Below are positions 1 to 8,499 of a stretch of DNA of 64,000 bases, in pieces; within the stretch, counting starts at the first letter, position 1; each line of letters starts with the position of its first letter. Source of the stretch: Pseudomonadota bacterium (lineage in GTDB: Bacteria; Pseudomonadota; Alphaproteobacteria; Azospirillales; Azospirillaceae); the NCBI GenBank assembly GCA_023411035.1, contig JAEYPE010000084.1, forward strand, positions 1-64,000, read 5' to 3'. The notes below the pieces were generated by a model. It was not told the origin of the DNA and did no database searches. It was given only the letters and a program-made list of their open reading frames with translations. The translations under genes and the position numbers were made by a program.

Positions 1-1240
1 GGGCCGCACCGGGCGTCGGAGCCCCGCTGGCGCCCGGACCCGGCGCCGGCTTGGTGGTGGCCGGGCGGGGTGTGTCCGGGTTGCGCAGGGCGCCGCGCAG
101 GTCGCTCTCGCGGCGGCGGATCAGACCCTGGTCGGTCTCCTCCACGCGGGCCGGATGCACCTCGATGTCCGGGGTGATGCCCAGCGCCTGGATCGACTTG
201 CCGGATGGCGTGTAGTAGCGCGCCGTGGTCAGGCGCATGGCGCCGTGGCCGGGCAGCGGGATGATCGTCTGAACCGAGCCCTTGCCGAAGGACTGGGTGC
301 CCAGGACCAGCGCCCGCTTGTGGTCCTGAAGCGCGCCCGCGACGATCTCGGAGGCCGAGGCCGACCCGCCGTTGACCAGCACCACGACCGGCAGGCCCTT
401 GGCGAGGTCGCCGGGCTTGGCGTTGTAGCGGGTCCCTTCCTCCGCCTTGCGGCCGCGGGTGGAGACGATCTCCCCCTTCTCCAGGAAGGTGTCGGAGACG
501 GACACCGCCTGATCGAGCAGGCCGCCGGGGTTGTTGCGCAGGTCGAGGACATAACCCTTCAGCTTGTCGCCCAACTGCTGCTGGATGGAGGCGATGGCCT
601 TCTCCAGCCCCTGCTGCGTCTGCTCGTTGAAGCTGGTGATGCGGATGTAGCCGATCTCACCCTCGGTGCGGAAGCGGACCGACTGCACCTTGATGACGGC
701 GCGGGTCAGGGTGACCTCGAACGGCTCCCCGGCTTCGCCGCGGCGCACGGTCACCTTGATGTCGCTGCCCACCGGGCCGCGCATCTTTTCCACGGCCTCG
801 TTCAGCGACAGGCCCATCACCGCCTCGCCGTTGAGCTGGATGATCAGGTCGCCCGGCTGCAAGCCGGCGCGGAAGGCCGGGGTGTCGTCGATGGGGGACA
901 CGACCTTGATCAGGCCGTTCTCCATCGTCACCTCGATGCCCAGCCCGCCGAACTCGCCGCGGGTCTGCACCTGCATGTCCTGGAAGCTCTTGCGGTTCAG
1001 ATAGCTGGAATGCGGGTCGAGCGAGGTCAGCATTCCGTTGATGGCGGATTCGATGAGCTGCTCGTCCGTCGTCGACTCGACATACTCGGCGCGCACGCGC
1101 TCGAAGACATCGCCGAACAGGTTGAGCTGGCGATAGGTCTCGGAGCTGTTGCCGGTGTTCACCTGCGCGGTGACGGTGGCAACGCCGGCGCCCAGAAACA
1201 CCAGGGCCGCGGCGGTGGCGGCACGCTTGACTATCCTCAT
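1..1240 (-). CDS. ctpA: C-terminal processing peptidase, S41 family (3' end outside window)
   Basis: The leftward frame opens with ATG at 1240 and runs off the left edge. It starts MRIVKRAATAAALVFLGAG, a signal peptide or N-terminal anchor, so the product acts in the periplasm. A PDZ region follows (FGGLGIEV, then GLQPGDLIIQLNGE), then the S41 core. The catalytic Ser lies in NGGSASASEIVAG and the Lys in FGKGSVQ. CtpA-type proteases trim periplasmic or envelope substrates and often control peptidoglycan hydrolases. The start abuts the stop of the envC-like gene, and EnvC and CtpA homologues are commonly paired in alphaproteobacteria. The visible C-terminal part is Pro/Gly/Ala-rich. Confidence 0.9.
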   Translation of the reverse strand, partial: MRIVKRAATAAALVFLGAGVATVTAQVNTGNSSETYRQLNLFGDVFERVRAEYVESTTDEQLIESAINGMLTSLDPHSSYLNRKSFQDMQVQTRGEFGGLGIEVTMENGLIKVVSPIDDTPAFRAGLQPGDLIIQLNGEAVMGLSLNEAVEKMRGPVGSDIKVTVRRGEAGEPFEVTLTRAVIKVQSVRFRTEGEIGYIRITSFNEQTQQGLEKAIASIQQQLGDKLKGYVLDLRNNPGGLLDQAVSVSDTFLEKGEIVSTRGRKAEEGTRYNAKPGDLAKGLPVVVLVNGGSASASEIVAGALQDHKRALVLGTQSFGKGSVQTIIPLPGHGAMRLTTARYYTPSGKSIQALGITPDIEVHPARVEETDQGLIRRRESDLRGALRNPDTPRPATTKPAPGPGASGAPTPGAA

Positions 1241-2629
1241 CTACCCTTGTCCTTTCCCCTCCGGGGCGCCGAAACCGCGCTGTGGATTGATCGGCTGTCC
1301 GTGACGTCGAAGCTCGAAGTAAAGATCGGGTGAACCGTCGGTGGGCATAAGGCCAATGGGCTCCCCGGTGGCCACGCGCTTCCCGACGGCCGTGTCGATG
1401 CGGCCAAATCCAGCGATGAGACTATGATATCCATGGCTGTGTTCCACGATCAAGATTTGGCCATAGCCGCGGAACGGCCCCGCGAACGCGATCGTGCCGG
1501 CCTGCGGAGACACCACCGTCGAACCGGGGCGGGCCTGGATGGTGATCCCCCGGCTGGCGGCGCCGTAGCGGTCGGCCTCGCCGTAGCGGACGGTCACCCG
1601 GCCTCCCACCGGCAGGCGTTCTCCGGTAGGGCCGCCGGGCGGACTGTTCGGCGCGGCGCGGGCGGCTCCCGCCTCGGCCCTGGCGCGCTGCTCCGCAAGC
1701 CGTTGTTCCGCAAGCCTCTGTTCGGCCAATTTTTGTTCGGCGGCCTTCTGCTCGGCGAGCTTGCGTTCGGCCTCCCGGCGCTCCGCCTCAAGGCGTTCGG
1801 CCTCGCGCTTGGCGGCGGCCGCGGCGGCGGCGCGGCGCTCGGCCTCGATCCGCTCCATCAACTGGCGCAGGTCGGCGGCCTGACCACTCAGCCGGGCGGT
1901 GCGCTGGGCGACCTGAAGCCGGTCCTCCTCCGTCTGGCGTGACAATTCCTCGCGGCGGGCGACCAGACCGGCGATTTCCTTCCGGCGCTCGATCAGGGTC
2001 AGACGGGCGGCGTTGGCGCGGCTGCGCTGGGCCTCCAGCGACTCGCGCGTCTCGGCCAGCCGGGTCAGCGCCTGGGCCAGCGCGTCGGCACGGGCGCGCA
2101 GGGCCGGCACCGTGTCGCGCAGCAGCAGGGCGGAGCGCAACGTGTCCACCGGCCCGTCCGGGCGGGCCAGCGCCGCTTCCGGAGGGATGCGGGCGACGCG
2201 CTGCAGGGCGGCCAGAAGGGCGGCGATCTGCTGACGCTCGCCCTCCAGCCGCTCGGCCTGGCTGCGCTCCTGCGCCTCCAGCGCCGTCAGGGTCTCTTCG
2301 AGGTGGGCGAGGTCGCCTTCCTGCGCCCGTTCCTGGTCGGCCAGACCGACCAGCCGGTCGCGCAACTCGTCCAGTTCCCTCTGGAGCGTCTGGGACTGGC
2401 GTTCGAGCTGCTTCTGAAGGGCCTTGTCGGCCTGGATGCCCTGCTCCACCCGCTTCAGCGTCTGGCCGGGAGACTCGGTCTGCGCCGTGGCCGCGGCGGG
2501 GACGGCGAGTGCGGCGGCCAGGAAAGCCGACAGCCAGGGAAACGCCCGTCTCTCCCCCGCGACACGCGGAAAAGAGACGGGGAGGGGGAGCAGAGCAACG
2601 CCCGCCGGATGACCGCACCCTGCGCCCAT
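1241..2629 (-). CDS. Murein hydrolase activator, EnvC family (coiled coil + degenerate M23/LytM domain)
   Basis: A hydrophobic N-terminus ending PAAATAQT looks like a signal peptide. Residues about 50-310 are a long coiled coil rich in Arg, Glu, Gln and Ala, with repeated AEQKLAEQRLAEQ-type heptads. The last 120 residues form an M23/LytM fold. The usual zinc ligands are absent: the HxxxD position reads SRGITI and the HxH position reads DLYFELRR. The protein should therefore activate amidases rather than cut peptidoglycan itself, as known for E. coli EnvC. It lies between gpmI (14 bp upstream) and ctpA (adjacent), so co-transcription is likely. The start is uncertain: the ATG at 2629 gives a long pre-signal stretch, and GTG codons further in are possible. 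Confidence 0.85.
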   Translation of the reverse strand: MGAGCGHPAGVALLPLPVSFPRVAGERRAFPWLSAFLAAALAVPAAATAQTESPGQTLKRVEQGIQADKALQKQLERQSQTLQRELDELRDRLVGLADQERAQEGDLAHLEETLTALEAQERSQAERLEGERQQIAALLAALQRVARIPPEAALARPDGPVDTLRSALLLRDTVPALRARADALAQALTRLAETRESLEAQRSRANAARLTLIERRKEIAGLVARREELSRQTEEDRLQVAQRTARLSGQAADLRQLMERIEAERRAAAAAAAKREAERLEAERREAERKLAEQKAAEQKLAEQRLAEQRLAEQRARAEAGAARAAPNSPPGGPTGERLPVGGRVTVRYGEADRYGAASRGITIQARPGSTVVSPQAGTIAFAGPFRGYGQILIVEHSHGYHSLIAGFGRIDTAVGKRVATGEPIGLMPTDGSPDLYFELRRHGQPINPQRGFGAPEGKGQG

Positions 2630-2642
2630 GCCCTGTTCCGCC

Positions 2643-4208
2643 TTATTCCGCGGCGGCCCGCGCGGCGGCGCGGTCGATCAGGCTCTTGCCGGTCATCTCC
2701 GCCGGCTGCGGCAGCGTCATCAGGTCCAGCAGGGTCGGGGCGATGTCGGCCAGACGCCCGCTGCGGATGGCGGACACCCCGGCGGGGCCGTTCACCAGCA
2801 CCAGCGGCACCTTGTCCAGCGTGTGGGCGGTGTGCGGGCCGTTGGTCTCCGGGTCCTTCATCAGCTCGCAGTTGCCGTGGTCGGCGGTGACCAGCATCAC
2901 GCCGCCCTGGGCGCGCACCGCGGCCTCCAGCCGGCCCAGGCTGGCGTCGACGGCCTCCACCGCCTTGATGGCGGCGGGCAGGATGCCGCTGTGGCCAACC
3001 ATGTCGGGGTTGGCGTAGTTGATGACGATCAGGTCGTACTTGCCGCTGTCCACCGCGGCCACAACCTTGTCGGTCACCTCGGCGGCGGACATCTCCGGCT
3101 GGAGATCGTAGGTGGCGACCTTCGGAGACGGCACCAGGATGCGGTCCTCGCCCGGATACACGCGCTCCTCGCCACCGTTGAAGAAGAAGGTGACGTGCGG
3201 GTACTTTTCCGTTTCGGCGATGCGCAACTGGGTCAATCCGGCCTCGCTGACCACTTCTCCCAGCACCTTGGTCAGGGATTTCGGCGGAAAGATGGTCGTC
3301 ATCAGCTTGGCGAGCGTGGACGAGTATTCGACCATGCCCACGGCGGCGGCCAGCTTCGGCACGGCGGCGCGCTCGAACCCGTCGAAGGCCGGGTCCACGA
3401 AGGCGGCCAGGATTTCGCGGGCGCGGTCGGCGCGGAAGTTCGCCATCAGGATGGCGTCGCCGTCCTTCATGCCGGTGTAGCCGTCGATGACGGTCGGCAG
3501 GATGAACTCGTCGTGGGTGCCGGCGGCGTAGCTCCGCTCGATGGCCTGGATCGGGTCGGCGGCCTTCTCGCCCTCGGCGCTCACCAGCGCGGCGTAGGCC
3601 TTGGCGACGCGGTCCCAGCGCTTGTCGCGGTCCATGGCGTAATAGCGCCCGCTGACCGTGGCGACGTTGACGCCGGGCAGGGCATGCACGTCGGCCATGA
3701 ATTCGGCCATCTGGTCCTTGGCGCTCTGCGGCGGCACGTCGCGACCGTCGGTGAAGGCATGGATCTCGACCGGAACGCCCTCATGCGACAGCACGCCGGC
3801 CAGGGCCGCGATGTGGTCCTGGTGCGAGTGCACGCCGCCCGGCGACAGAAGCCCCAGGATGTGGCAGCGCCCGCCCGACGCCAGCAGCGCCTTGGCGAGA
3901 TCGTTCAGCGCGGCGTTGCGCTCCAGTTCGCCCTCGACGATGGCGTGGTCGATCATCACCAGATCCTGGCGCACGACGCGGCCGGCGCCCAGGTTCATGT
4001 GTCCGACCTCGGAGTTGCCCATCTGGCCCTTGGGCAGACCGACCTCCTCCTCGCTCGCCTCCAGGAAGGCGTGCGGCTCCGACGACCACAGCCGGTCCCA
4101 GTTGGGCGTGTCGCCCTGGGCGATGGCGTTGTCCTCGCGCTCCTCGCGGTAGCCCCAGCCGTCCAGGATGCACAGCACTACGGGTCGGGGACGATTGGTC
4201 TCGGTCAT
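2643..4208 (-). CDS. gpmI: 2,3-bisphosphoglycerate-independent phosphoglycerate mutase
   Basis: Interconverts 3- and 2-phosphoglycerate in glycolysis and gluconeogenesis, using two Mn ions. The N-terminal VVLCILDGWGYR holds the metal-binding Asp. The phosphoserine segment is GQMGNSEVGHMNLGAG, and VTADHGNCE near the C-terminus gives further metal ligands. Its length of 521 residues is normal for the family. ATG 4208 is preferred over ATG 4220 because AGGAG sits just upstream of the inner codon. It is the first gene of a leftward set with envC and ctpA. Confidence 0.96.
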   Translation of the reverse strand: MTETNRPRPVVLCILDGWGYREEREDNAIAQGDTPNWDRLWSSEPHAFLEASEEEVGLPKGQMGNSEVGHMNLGAGRVVRQDLVMIDHAIVEGELERNAALNDLAKALLASGGRCHILGLLSPGGVHSHQDHIAALAGVLSHEGVPVEIHAFTDGRDVPPQSAKDQMAEFMADVHALPGVNVATVSGRYYAMDRDKRWDRVAKAYAALVSAEGEKAADPIQAIERSYAAGTHDEFILPTVIDGYTGMKDGDAILMANFRADRAREILAAFVDPAFDGFERAAVPKLAAAVGMVEYSSTLAKLMTTIFPPKSLTKVLGEVVSEAGLTQLRIAETEKYPHVTFFFNGGEERVYPGEDRILVPSPKVATYDLQPEMSAAEVTDKVVAAVDSGKYDLIVINYANPDMVGHSGILPAAIKAVEAVDASLGRLEAAVRAQGGVMLVTADHGNCELMKDPETNGPHTAHTLDKVPLVLVNGPAGVSAIRSGRLADIAPTLLDLMTLPQPAEMTGKSLIDRAAARAAAE

Positions 4209-4371
4209 CACGCTCCTCATACGCCTGTCACGGTCGGGTTGCGGCTCTCGGTCGAACTTTCCGCCACCAGCGTTCTGGTGGCGGGTGTTTTTCTACGCGC
4301 AAATCGCCTTGGGCCGGATCAGAAAATGGCACGCCCTCACACACGCGCAATGGGCATCCGCACAATGGCGG

Positions 4372-4830
4372 TCATGCACGGTGATAGGGGTGTCCGGCCA
4401 GAATTTGCTGGGCACGGTAGATTTGCTCCGCCAACATGCCTCGCACCAGCATATGGGGCCATGTCATGGCGCCCAGGGCCAAAAGAAAATCGGCGCGCGC
4501 CCGCACGGCGTCGCCGTGGCCGTCCGCCCCGCCGATCAGGAAGGCGATGTCGCCCGCCCCCTGGTCCCGCCAGCCGCCGATCTTCGCGGCGAAGGCTTCG
4601 CTGGTGATGGTCTTGCCGCGCTCGTCCAGGGCCACGACGACGGCCCCGGCGGGGATGGCGGCCAGCAGAAGCTCCGCCTCCTGCCGCTTCAGCTCGTCCG
4701 AGGTCAGGCGTTTCTTCACCTCGACCTCGCGCAGCGTCAGCGGCCAGGACAGGCGGCCCGCATACTCTTCATAGAGATCGCGCGCCGGACCGGTCCGTGA
4801 CCGCCCAACCGCGGCAAGCCACAGACGCAT
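4372..4830 (-). CDS. rlmH: 23S rRNA (pseudouridine1915-N3)-methyltransferase RlmH
   Basis: A SPOUT methyltransferase that modifies pseudouridine 1915 in helix 69 of 23S rRNA on assembled 70S ribosomes, with SAM as donor. The 152-residue length fits the family. The SAM-binding knot motif IAFLIGGADGHG and the C-terminal LVRGMLAEQIYRAQQILAGHPYHR are characteristic. It follows rsfS by about 50 bp, an arrangement (nadD-rsfS-rlmH) common in alphaproteobacteria. Confidence 0.96.
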   Translation of the reverse strand: MRLWLAAVGRSRTGPARDLYEEYAGRLSWPLTLREVEVKKRLTSDELKRQEAELLLAAIPAGAVVVALDERGKTITSEAFAAKIGGWRDQGAGDIAFLIGGADGHGDAVRARADFLLALGAMTWPHMLVRGMLAEQIYRAQQILAGHPYHRA

Positions 4831-4882
4831 CGGTCCGACTCCCCCTCGTTTCCCGCTCGACTCTCGTCCCGGTGTTCGTCCG

Positions 4883-5317
4883 TCAGGCGCTCATGCGCTC
4901 GGCGGAGGGCCGCGGCGTCTCCAGACCCCACATCTTCTCGATGTTGTAGAAGGTCCGGACTTCCGGGCGGAACAGGTGGACGATGACGTCCCCGGCATCG
5001 ACCAGAACCCAGTCGCACTGGGCCAAGCCCTCGACCTCGACGCCGCGCAGGCCGGACTGCTTCAGCCGGTCGGCCAGCTTCATGGCCATGGCGGCGATGT
5101 GCCGGGTGTTGCGGCCCGACGCCACGATCATGTAGTCGGCGATGCTGGTCTTGCCGGCAAGGTCGATGACGACGACGTCTTCGGCCTGATCGTCGTCCAG
5201 GGACTTTTCGACGAGCGCCTTCAGTTCGTCCGGCTGGGGAACGGGCGCGGGCCGCACAACGGGCGCGGCCGGTTCGATGAACGTGTTGATGGTACCCACC
5301 TCGCGATACAGGGTCAC
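4883..5317 (-). CDS. rsfS: Ribosomal silencing factor RsfS
   Basis: Binds ribosomal protein L14 and blocks subunit joining when nutrients are scarce. The conserved core is visible: KSLDDDQAEDVVVIDL, KTSIADYMIVASGRNTRH, LAQCDWVLVDAGDVIVHLF and FYNIEKMW. An in-frame extension reaches far upstream but overlaps nadD. The GTG at 5317, which overlaps the nadD stop as GTGA, gives a normal 144-residue protein and suggests translational coupling. Another in-frame GTG at 5299 is possible. The first 40 residues are Pro-rich. Confidence 0.9.
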   Translation of the reverse strand: MTLYREVGTINTFIEPAAPVVRPAPVPQPDELKALVEKSLDDDQAEDVVVIDLAGKTSIADYMIVASGRNTRHIAAMAMKLADRLKQSGLRGVEVEGLAQCDWVLVDAGDVIVHLFRPEVRTFYNIEKMWGLETPRPSAERMSA

Positions 5318-5928
5318 GACCCGCTGGCACGTGCCCGGCGGATCGCCGTCGCCGAAGCCGGATGCAGCGGGTTGCGGAGGAAGATCCAGGCCGGCGTTTC
5401 GGAGCCGGCCAACCCCTTGGCCCTGTGCATGCTCACCCGGCGACGGGCATAGCGCTGAGCGGCTATGCCACCAAGCGCCCCTATAGAATAAGTTGGACGG
5501 GCGAGAACTGCAACCGGCACCAGTCGGAAGATCCGTGTCCAATGCCGCCAGCGGGGGATTTGCCGAAGATTGTCCGCCCCCATCAGCCAGACGAAGTGCG
5601 TTTTCGGGAAGCGGCGCGTCAGCGCGGCAAGCGTGTCGGCGGTGTAGCGGGTGCCTAGCTCCCGCTCGATGGCGGTGATCCGGATGGCCGGGTGGCGGGC
5701 GGTGCGCCGGGCCTCATCCAGCCGGTCGGCGAGCGGCGCCATGCCCTTCACTGGCTTCAGCGGGTTCTGCGGGCTGACCAGCCACCACACCTGATCGAGC
5801 CCCAGCGCCTTCAGCGCGTACAGGCTGATGTGCCGGTGTCCCGCGTGCGCCGGGTTGAACGACCCGCCGAGCAGCCCGATGCGCAGGCCCGCGTGGAGGG
5901 GGCCGGAGTAGCGGTTGGGGAGCGTCAA
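5314..5928 (-). CDS. nadD: Nicotinate-nucleotide adenylyltransferase
   Basis: Transfers AMP from ATP to nicotinate mononucleotide in NAD synthesis. The nucleotidyltransferase motif GLLGGSFNPAHAGH is near the N-terminus, and ATAIRRAR near the end matches the family ISSTxIR motif. The frame stays open upstream through a GC-rich repeat whose translation is Pro/Arg-rich. I place the start at TTG 5928, where GGGGAGGG lies just upstream, giving 204 residues. The ribosome-binding sequence therefore appears to be supplied by the repeat element at 5930-6031. The stop overlaps rsfS. Confidence 0.88.
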   Translation of the reverse strand: MTLPNRYSGPLHAGLRIGLLGGSFNPAHAGHRHISLYALKALGLDQVWWLVSPQNPLKPVKGMAPLADRLDEARRTARHPAIRITAIERELGTRYTADTLAALTRRFPKTHFVWLMGADNLRQIPRWRHWTRIFRLVPVAVLARPTYSIGALGGIAAQRYARRRVSMHRAKGLAGSETPAWIFLRNPLHPASATAIRRARASGS

Positions 5929-5929
5929 T

Positions 5930-6031
5930 GCCCCCTCCCCAACCCTCCCCCGCCGGCGGCGAGGGAGGGGGCAAGCAGCGCTCCGCCCAATCCCCCTCTC
6001 CCGCGCAGCGGGGGAGGGCCGGGGAGGGGGC
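5930..6031. repeat. GC-rich intergenic palindromic repeat, copy A
   Basis: This 102-bp element has near-perfect terminal inverted repeats. The left arm begins GCCCCCTCCCC and continues AACCCTCCCCCGC. The right arm is its complement with AA replaced by GG. Inside are further C-run/G-run hairpins. A related copy lies at 33140-33226. It fills the space between proA and nadD and reaches the nadD start. It is probably a dispersed non-coding repeat; no transposase is present. Confidence 0.75.
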
Positions 6032-6042
6032 AGGCGCAACCC

Positions 6043-7323
6043 TCAGGGCCGCGTCTGGCCATCGCCGCGCACGACATACTTGTAGCTGGTGAGCTGCTCC
6101 GCACCCACCGGGCCGCGGGCGTGGAACTTGTCGGTGGAGATGCCGATCTCCGCCCCCATGCCGAACTCGCCGCCGTCGGCGAACTGGGTGCTGGCGTTCC
6201 ACAGGACGATGCCGCTGTCGATGCGCTGGAGGAAACGCTCCGCCGCCGCCGGGTCCTCGGTCACGATGGCGTCGGTGTGGTGGGAGCCGTGGCGGTTGAT
6301 GTGGTCGATCGCTCCGTCCACCCCGTCCACCACGCCGCAGGCGATGATGGCGTCCAGATACTCGGTGTCCCAATCCTCGGGCGCCACCGCCATCACCCGC
6401 GGGTCGGCGGCCTGGGCGGCCTCGTCGCCGCGGATGGCGCAGCCGGCGTCCAGCAGGTCCTTCACGAGCACCGGCAGAACGGCGTCGGCGATCTTGCGGT
6501 CAACCAGCAGCGTTTCGGCGGCGCCGCAGATGGATGTGCGGCGCATCTTGGCGTTCATCACCACCTTGCGCGTCTTTTCCAGGTCGGCGCCGGCATCGAC
6601 ATAGACGGTGTTGTTGCCGTCCAGATGCTTGATGACCGGGATGCGGCTTTCCTCGGCGATGCGCTGGATCAGCGACTTGCCGCCGCGCGGGACGATCACG
6701 TCGATGAAGTCGCGCATGGTCAGCATGTGGCCGACCGCCGCCCGGTCCGTGGTGGGGACGAGCTGGACGGCGGCTTCCGGCAGGCCGGCGGCCCGCAGCC
6801 CATCGGCCAGACAGGCGGCGATGGCGCGCGAGGAACGGATGCTCTCCGATCCGCCGCGCAGGATGGCCGCGTTGCCCGACTTCAGGCAGAGGCCGCCGGC
6901 ATCGGCGGTCACGTTGGGACGGCTCTCATAGATGATGCCGATCACGCCCAGCGGCACGCGCACGCGCTGGATGAGCAGCCCGTTGGGGCGGGTCCATTCG
7001 GCGATGACGCCGCCGATGGGATCGGGGAAGTCGGCGATGTCCTCCAGCCCCTTGGCCATCGCCTCGATGCGGGCGTCGTTCAGGGCAAGCCGCTCGATCA
7101 TGGGACCGGCGAGGCCGCGTTCCCTGGCGGCGGCCACGTCCTCGTCGTTCGCCGCCTGGATCTCCGCCTTGCGGGCGCGGATCGCGGCGGCCGCCGCCCT
7201 CAACGCCTGATCCTTCGACGGGCTTGGCACGGTCGCCAGCTCCGCCGCGGCGGCGCGGGCGGCGCGGCCGAGGGCGAGCATCTGATCGTGCAAGGCGTCG
7301 TTGGTTTCAAGCAGGGCGGACAT
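6043..7323 (-). CDS. proA: Gamma-glutamyl phosphate reductase
   Basis: Reduces gamma-glutamyl phosphate to glutamate-5-semialdehyde with NADPH, the second step of proline synthesis. The aldehyde-dehydrogenase-fold motifs are clear: GVIGIIYESRPNVTADA, VPRGGKSLI, and the catalytic Cys in RRTSICGAAETLL. The C-terminal LTSYKYVVRGDGQ is also typical. ATG 7323 follows GGAGTGAG, giving 426 residues. The ATG-like upstream extension is intergenic repeat. The partner kinase proB lies 2.6 kb away in the same direction. Confidence 0.96.
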   Translation of the reverse strand: MSALLETNDALHDQMLALGRAARAAAAELATVPSPSKDQALRAAAAAIRARKAEIQAANDEDVAAARERGLAGPMIERLALNDARIEAMAKGLEDIADFPDPIGGVIAEWTRPNGLLIQRVRVPLGVIGIIYESRPNVTADAGGLCLKSGNAAILRGGSESIRSSRAIAACLADGLRAAGLPEAAVQLVPTTDRAAVGHMLTMRDFIDVIVPRGGKSLIQRIAEESRIPVIKHLDGNNTVYVDAGADLEKTRKVVMNAKMRRTSICGAAETLLVDRKIADAVLPVLVKDLLDAGCAIRGDEAAQAADPRVMAVAPEDWDTEYLDAIIACGVVDGVDGAIDHINRHGSHHTDAIVTEDPAAAERFLQRIDSGIVLWNASTQFADGGEFGMGAEIGISTDKFHARGPVGAEQLTSYKYVVRGDGQTRP

Positions 7324-7347
7324 CGGTCTCACTCCAGTGGCATCTGC

Positions 7348-7389
7348 CGATTGAAAAGGGGCGATTGAAAAGGGGCGATTGGAAAGGGG
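7348..7389. repeat. Three tandem copies of a 14-bp unit
   Basis: The unit CGATTGAAAAGGGG occurs at 7348-7361 and 7362-7375, and with one substitution (CGATTGGAAAGGGG) at 7376-7389. It lies 25 bp upstream of the proA start. It could be a polymerase-slippage repeat or a repeated binding site for a regulator of proA. Confidence 0.85.
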
Positions 7390-7532
7390 CAGAACCATAG
7401 CCGATCCCGCGCCCCCGCGAAAGCCATGCCGGTTACGCCGAAAATCCGATTGGAATACTCAACAATCCGTATGGGCCGCGGTCGATTGCGAAGGTAGCGT
7501 TTCCTCCTGCGCAATCGATGAGGGAGAGCCCC

Positions 7533-8387
7533 ATGTTCCGGCTTGTGCGCCGCGGCAGCGTCGCCGCGTGCCTGCTGTTGCCCTGCATCATCGCGACGGC
7601 CTGGGCCGAGACGCCCCTGGAGCGCGGGCGCGCGCTGGTCAACGGGATCGCCGCCTGCGGCAATTGCCACACCCCGCAGGGGCCGGGCGGTCCGGTGGCG
7701 GGGATGGAGATGGCCGGCGGCACGCCCTTCGTGGAGGAGCCTTTCACCGCCTATGCCCCCAACATCACGCCGGACCCGGACACCGGAATCGGGCGCTGGA
7801 CCGACGGGCAACTGATCGCCGCCATCCGCGAGGGCAAGCGCCCCGACGGCAGCCTGATCGGCCCGCCGATGCCCTTCGGCTTCTACCGCGGCCTGTCGGA
7901 TGGGGACCTGCGCGCCATCGTGGCCTATCTGCGCAGCGTGCCGCCGGTGCGCAACGCCGTGCCGAAGTCCGAATACCGCATGGCGCTGCCCGCCGCCTAT
8001 GGCCCGCCGGTGGGGACAGTGGCGGAGGTGCCGCGTGCGGACCCGGTGGCCTACGGCGCGTACATGGCCGGACCGCTCGGCCACTGCATGGAATGCCACA
8101 CGCCGATGCTGCCGGACGGGCGGCTGGACATGACCCGCGCGGGCGTGGGCGGGCGGAGCTTCGCCGGACCCTGGGGCACCACCGTGTCCCGCAACATCAC
8201 GCAGGATAAGGAACACGGGTTGGGCACCTGGACCGACGCGGAGATCCGCAAGGCCATCACCGAGGGGGTGCGCCCGGACGGCAGCCGTCTGAGCCCGCCC
8301 ATGGGCTATCACTATTACAAGACCATGAGCGACGGCGAGTTGGGCGCTTTGGTGGCATACCTCCGCACGCTTCCACCGAACCGCTAG
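7533..8387 (+). CDS. Diheme cytochrome c
   Basis: Two covalent heme sites are visible, CGNCH at residues 42-46 and CMECH at 186-190, each in its own cytochrome c domain. Methionine ligands are likely in GPPMPFGFY and SPPMGYHYY. An N-terminal signal peptide ends near ATAWA, so the protein is periplasmic. The domains resemble the cytochrome subunits of membrane alcohol/aldehyde dehydrogenases, but no dehydrogenase subunit is adjacent, so the electron donor is unknown. ATG 7533 is chosen because AGGGAG lies 6 bp upstream; ATG 7518 is an alternative. Confidence 0.9.
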   Translation: MFRLVRRGSVAACLLLPCIIATAWAETPLERGRALVNGIAACGNCHTPQGPGGPVAGMEMAGGTPFVEEPFTAYAPNITPDPDTGIGRWTDGQLIAAIREGKRPDGSLIGPPMPFGFYRGLSDGDLRAIVAYLRSVPPVRNAVPKSEYRMALPAAYGPPVGTVAEVPRADPVAYGAYMAGPLGHCMECHTPMLPDGRLDMTRAGVGGRSFAGPWGTTVSRNITQDKEHGLGTWTDAEIRKAITEGVRPDGSRLSPPMGYHYYKTMSDGELGALVAYLRTLPPNR

Positions 8388-8499
8388 ACCCCATCGGTTG
8401 TGCGTGAAATTCCGCGCCGCCGAAAACGCAGTACCGTAAGCCTCAGCAAAAAGGCATAGTCCGCGGGCTTTTTCTTCCTGCCTCCGGATCGTGTTTCCC

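Noticed and set aside
2628..4607. A 659-codon + strand frame over gpmI
   Set aside because: Antisense to a clear phosphoglycerate mutase, with repetitive Gly/His/Val/Asp composition and no motif.
5692..7368. A 558-codon + strand frame over proA and part of nadD
   Set aside because: Antisense to proA; composition is GC-driven and has no domain.
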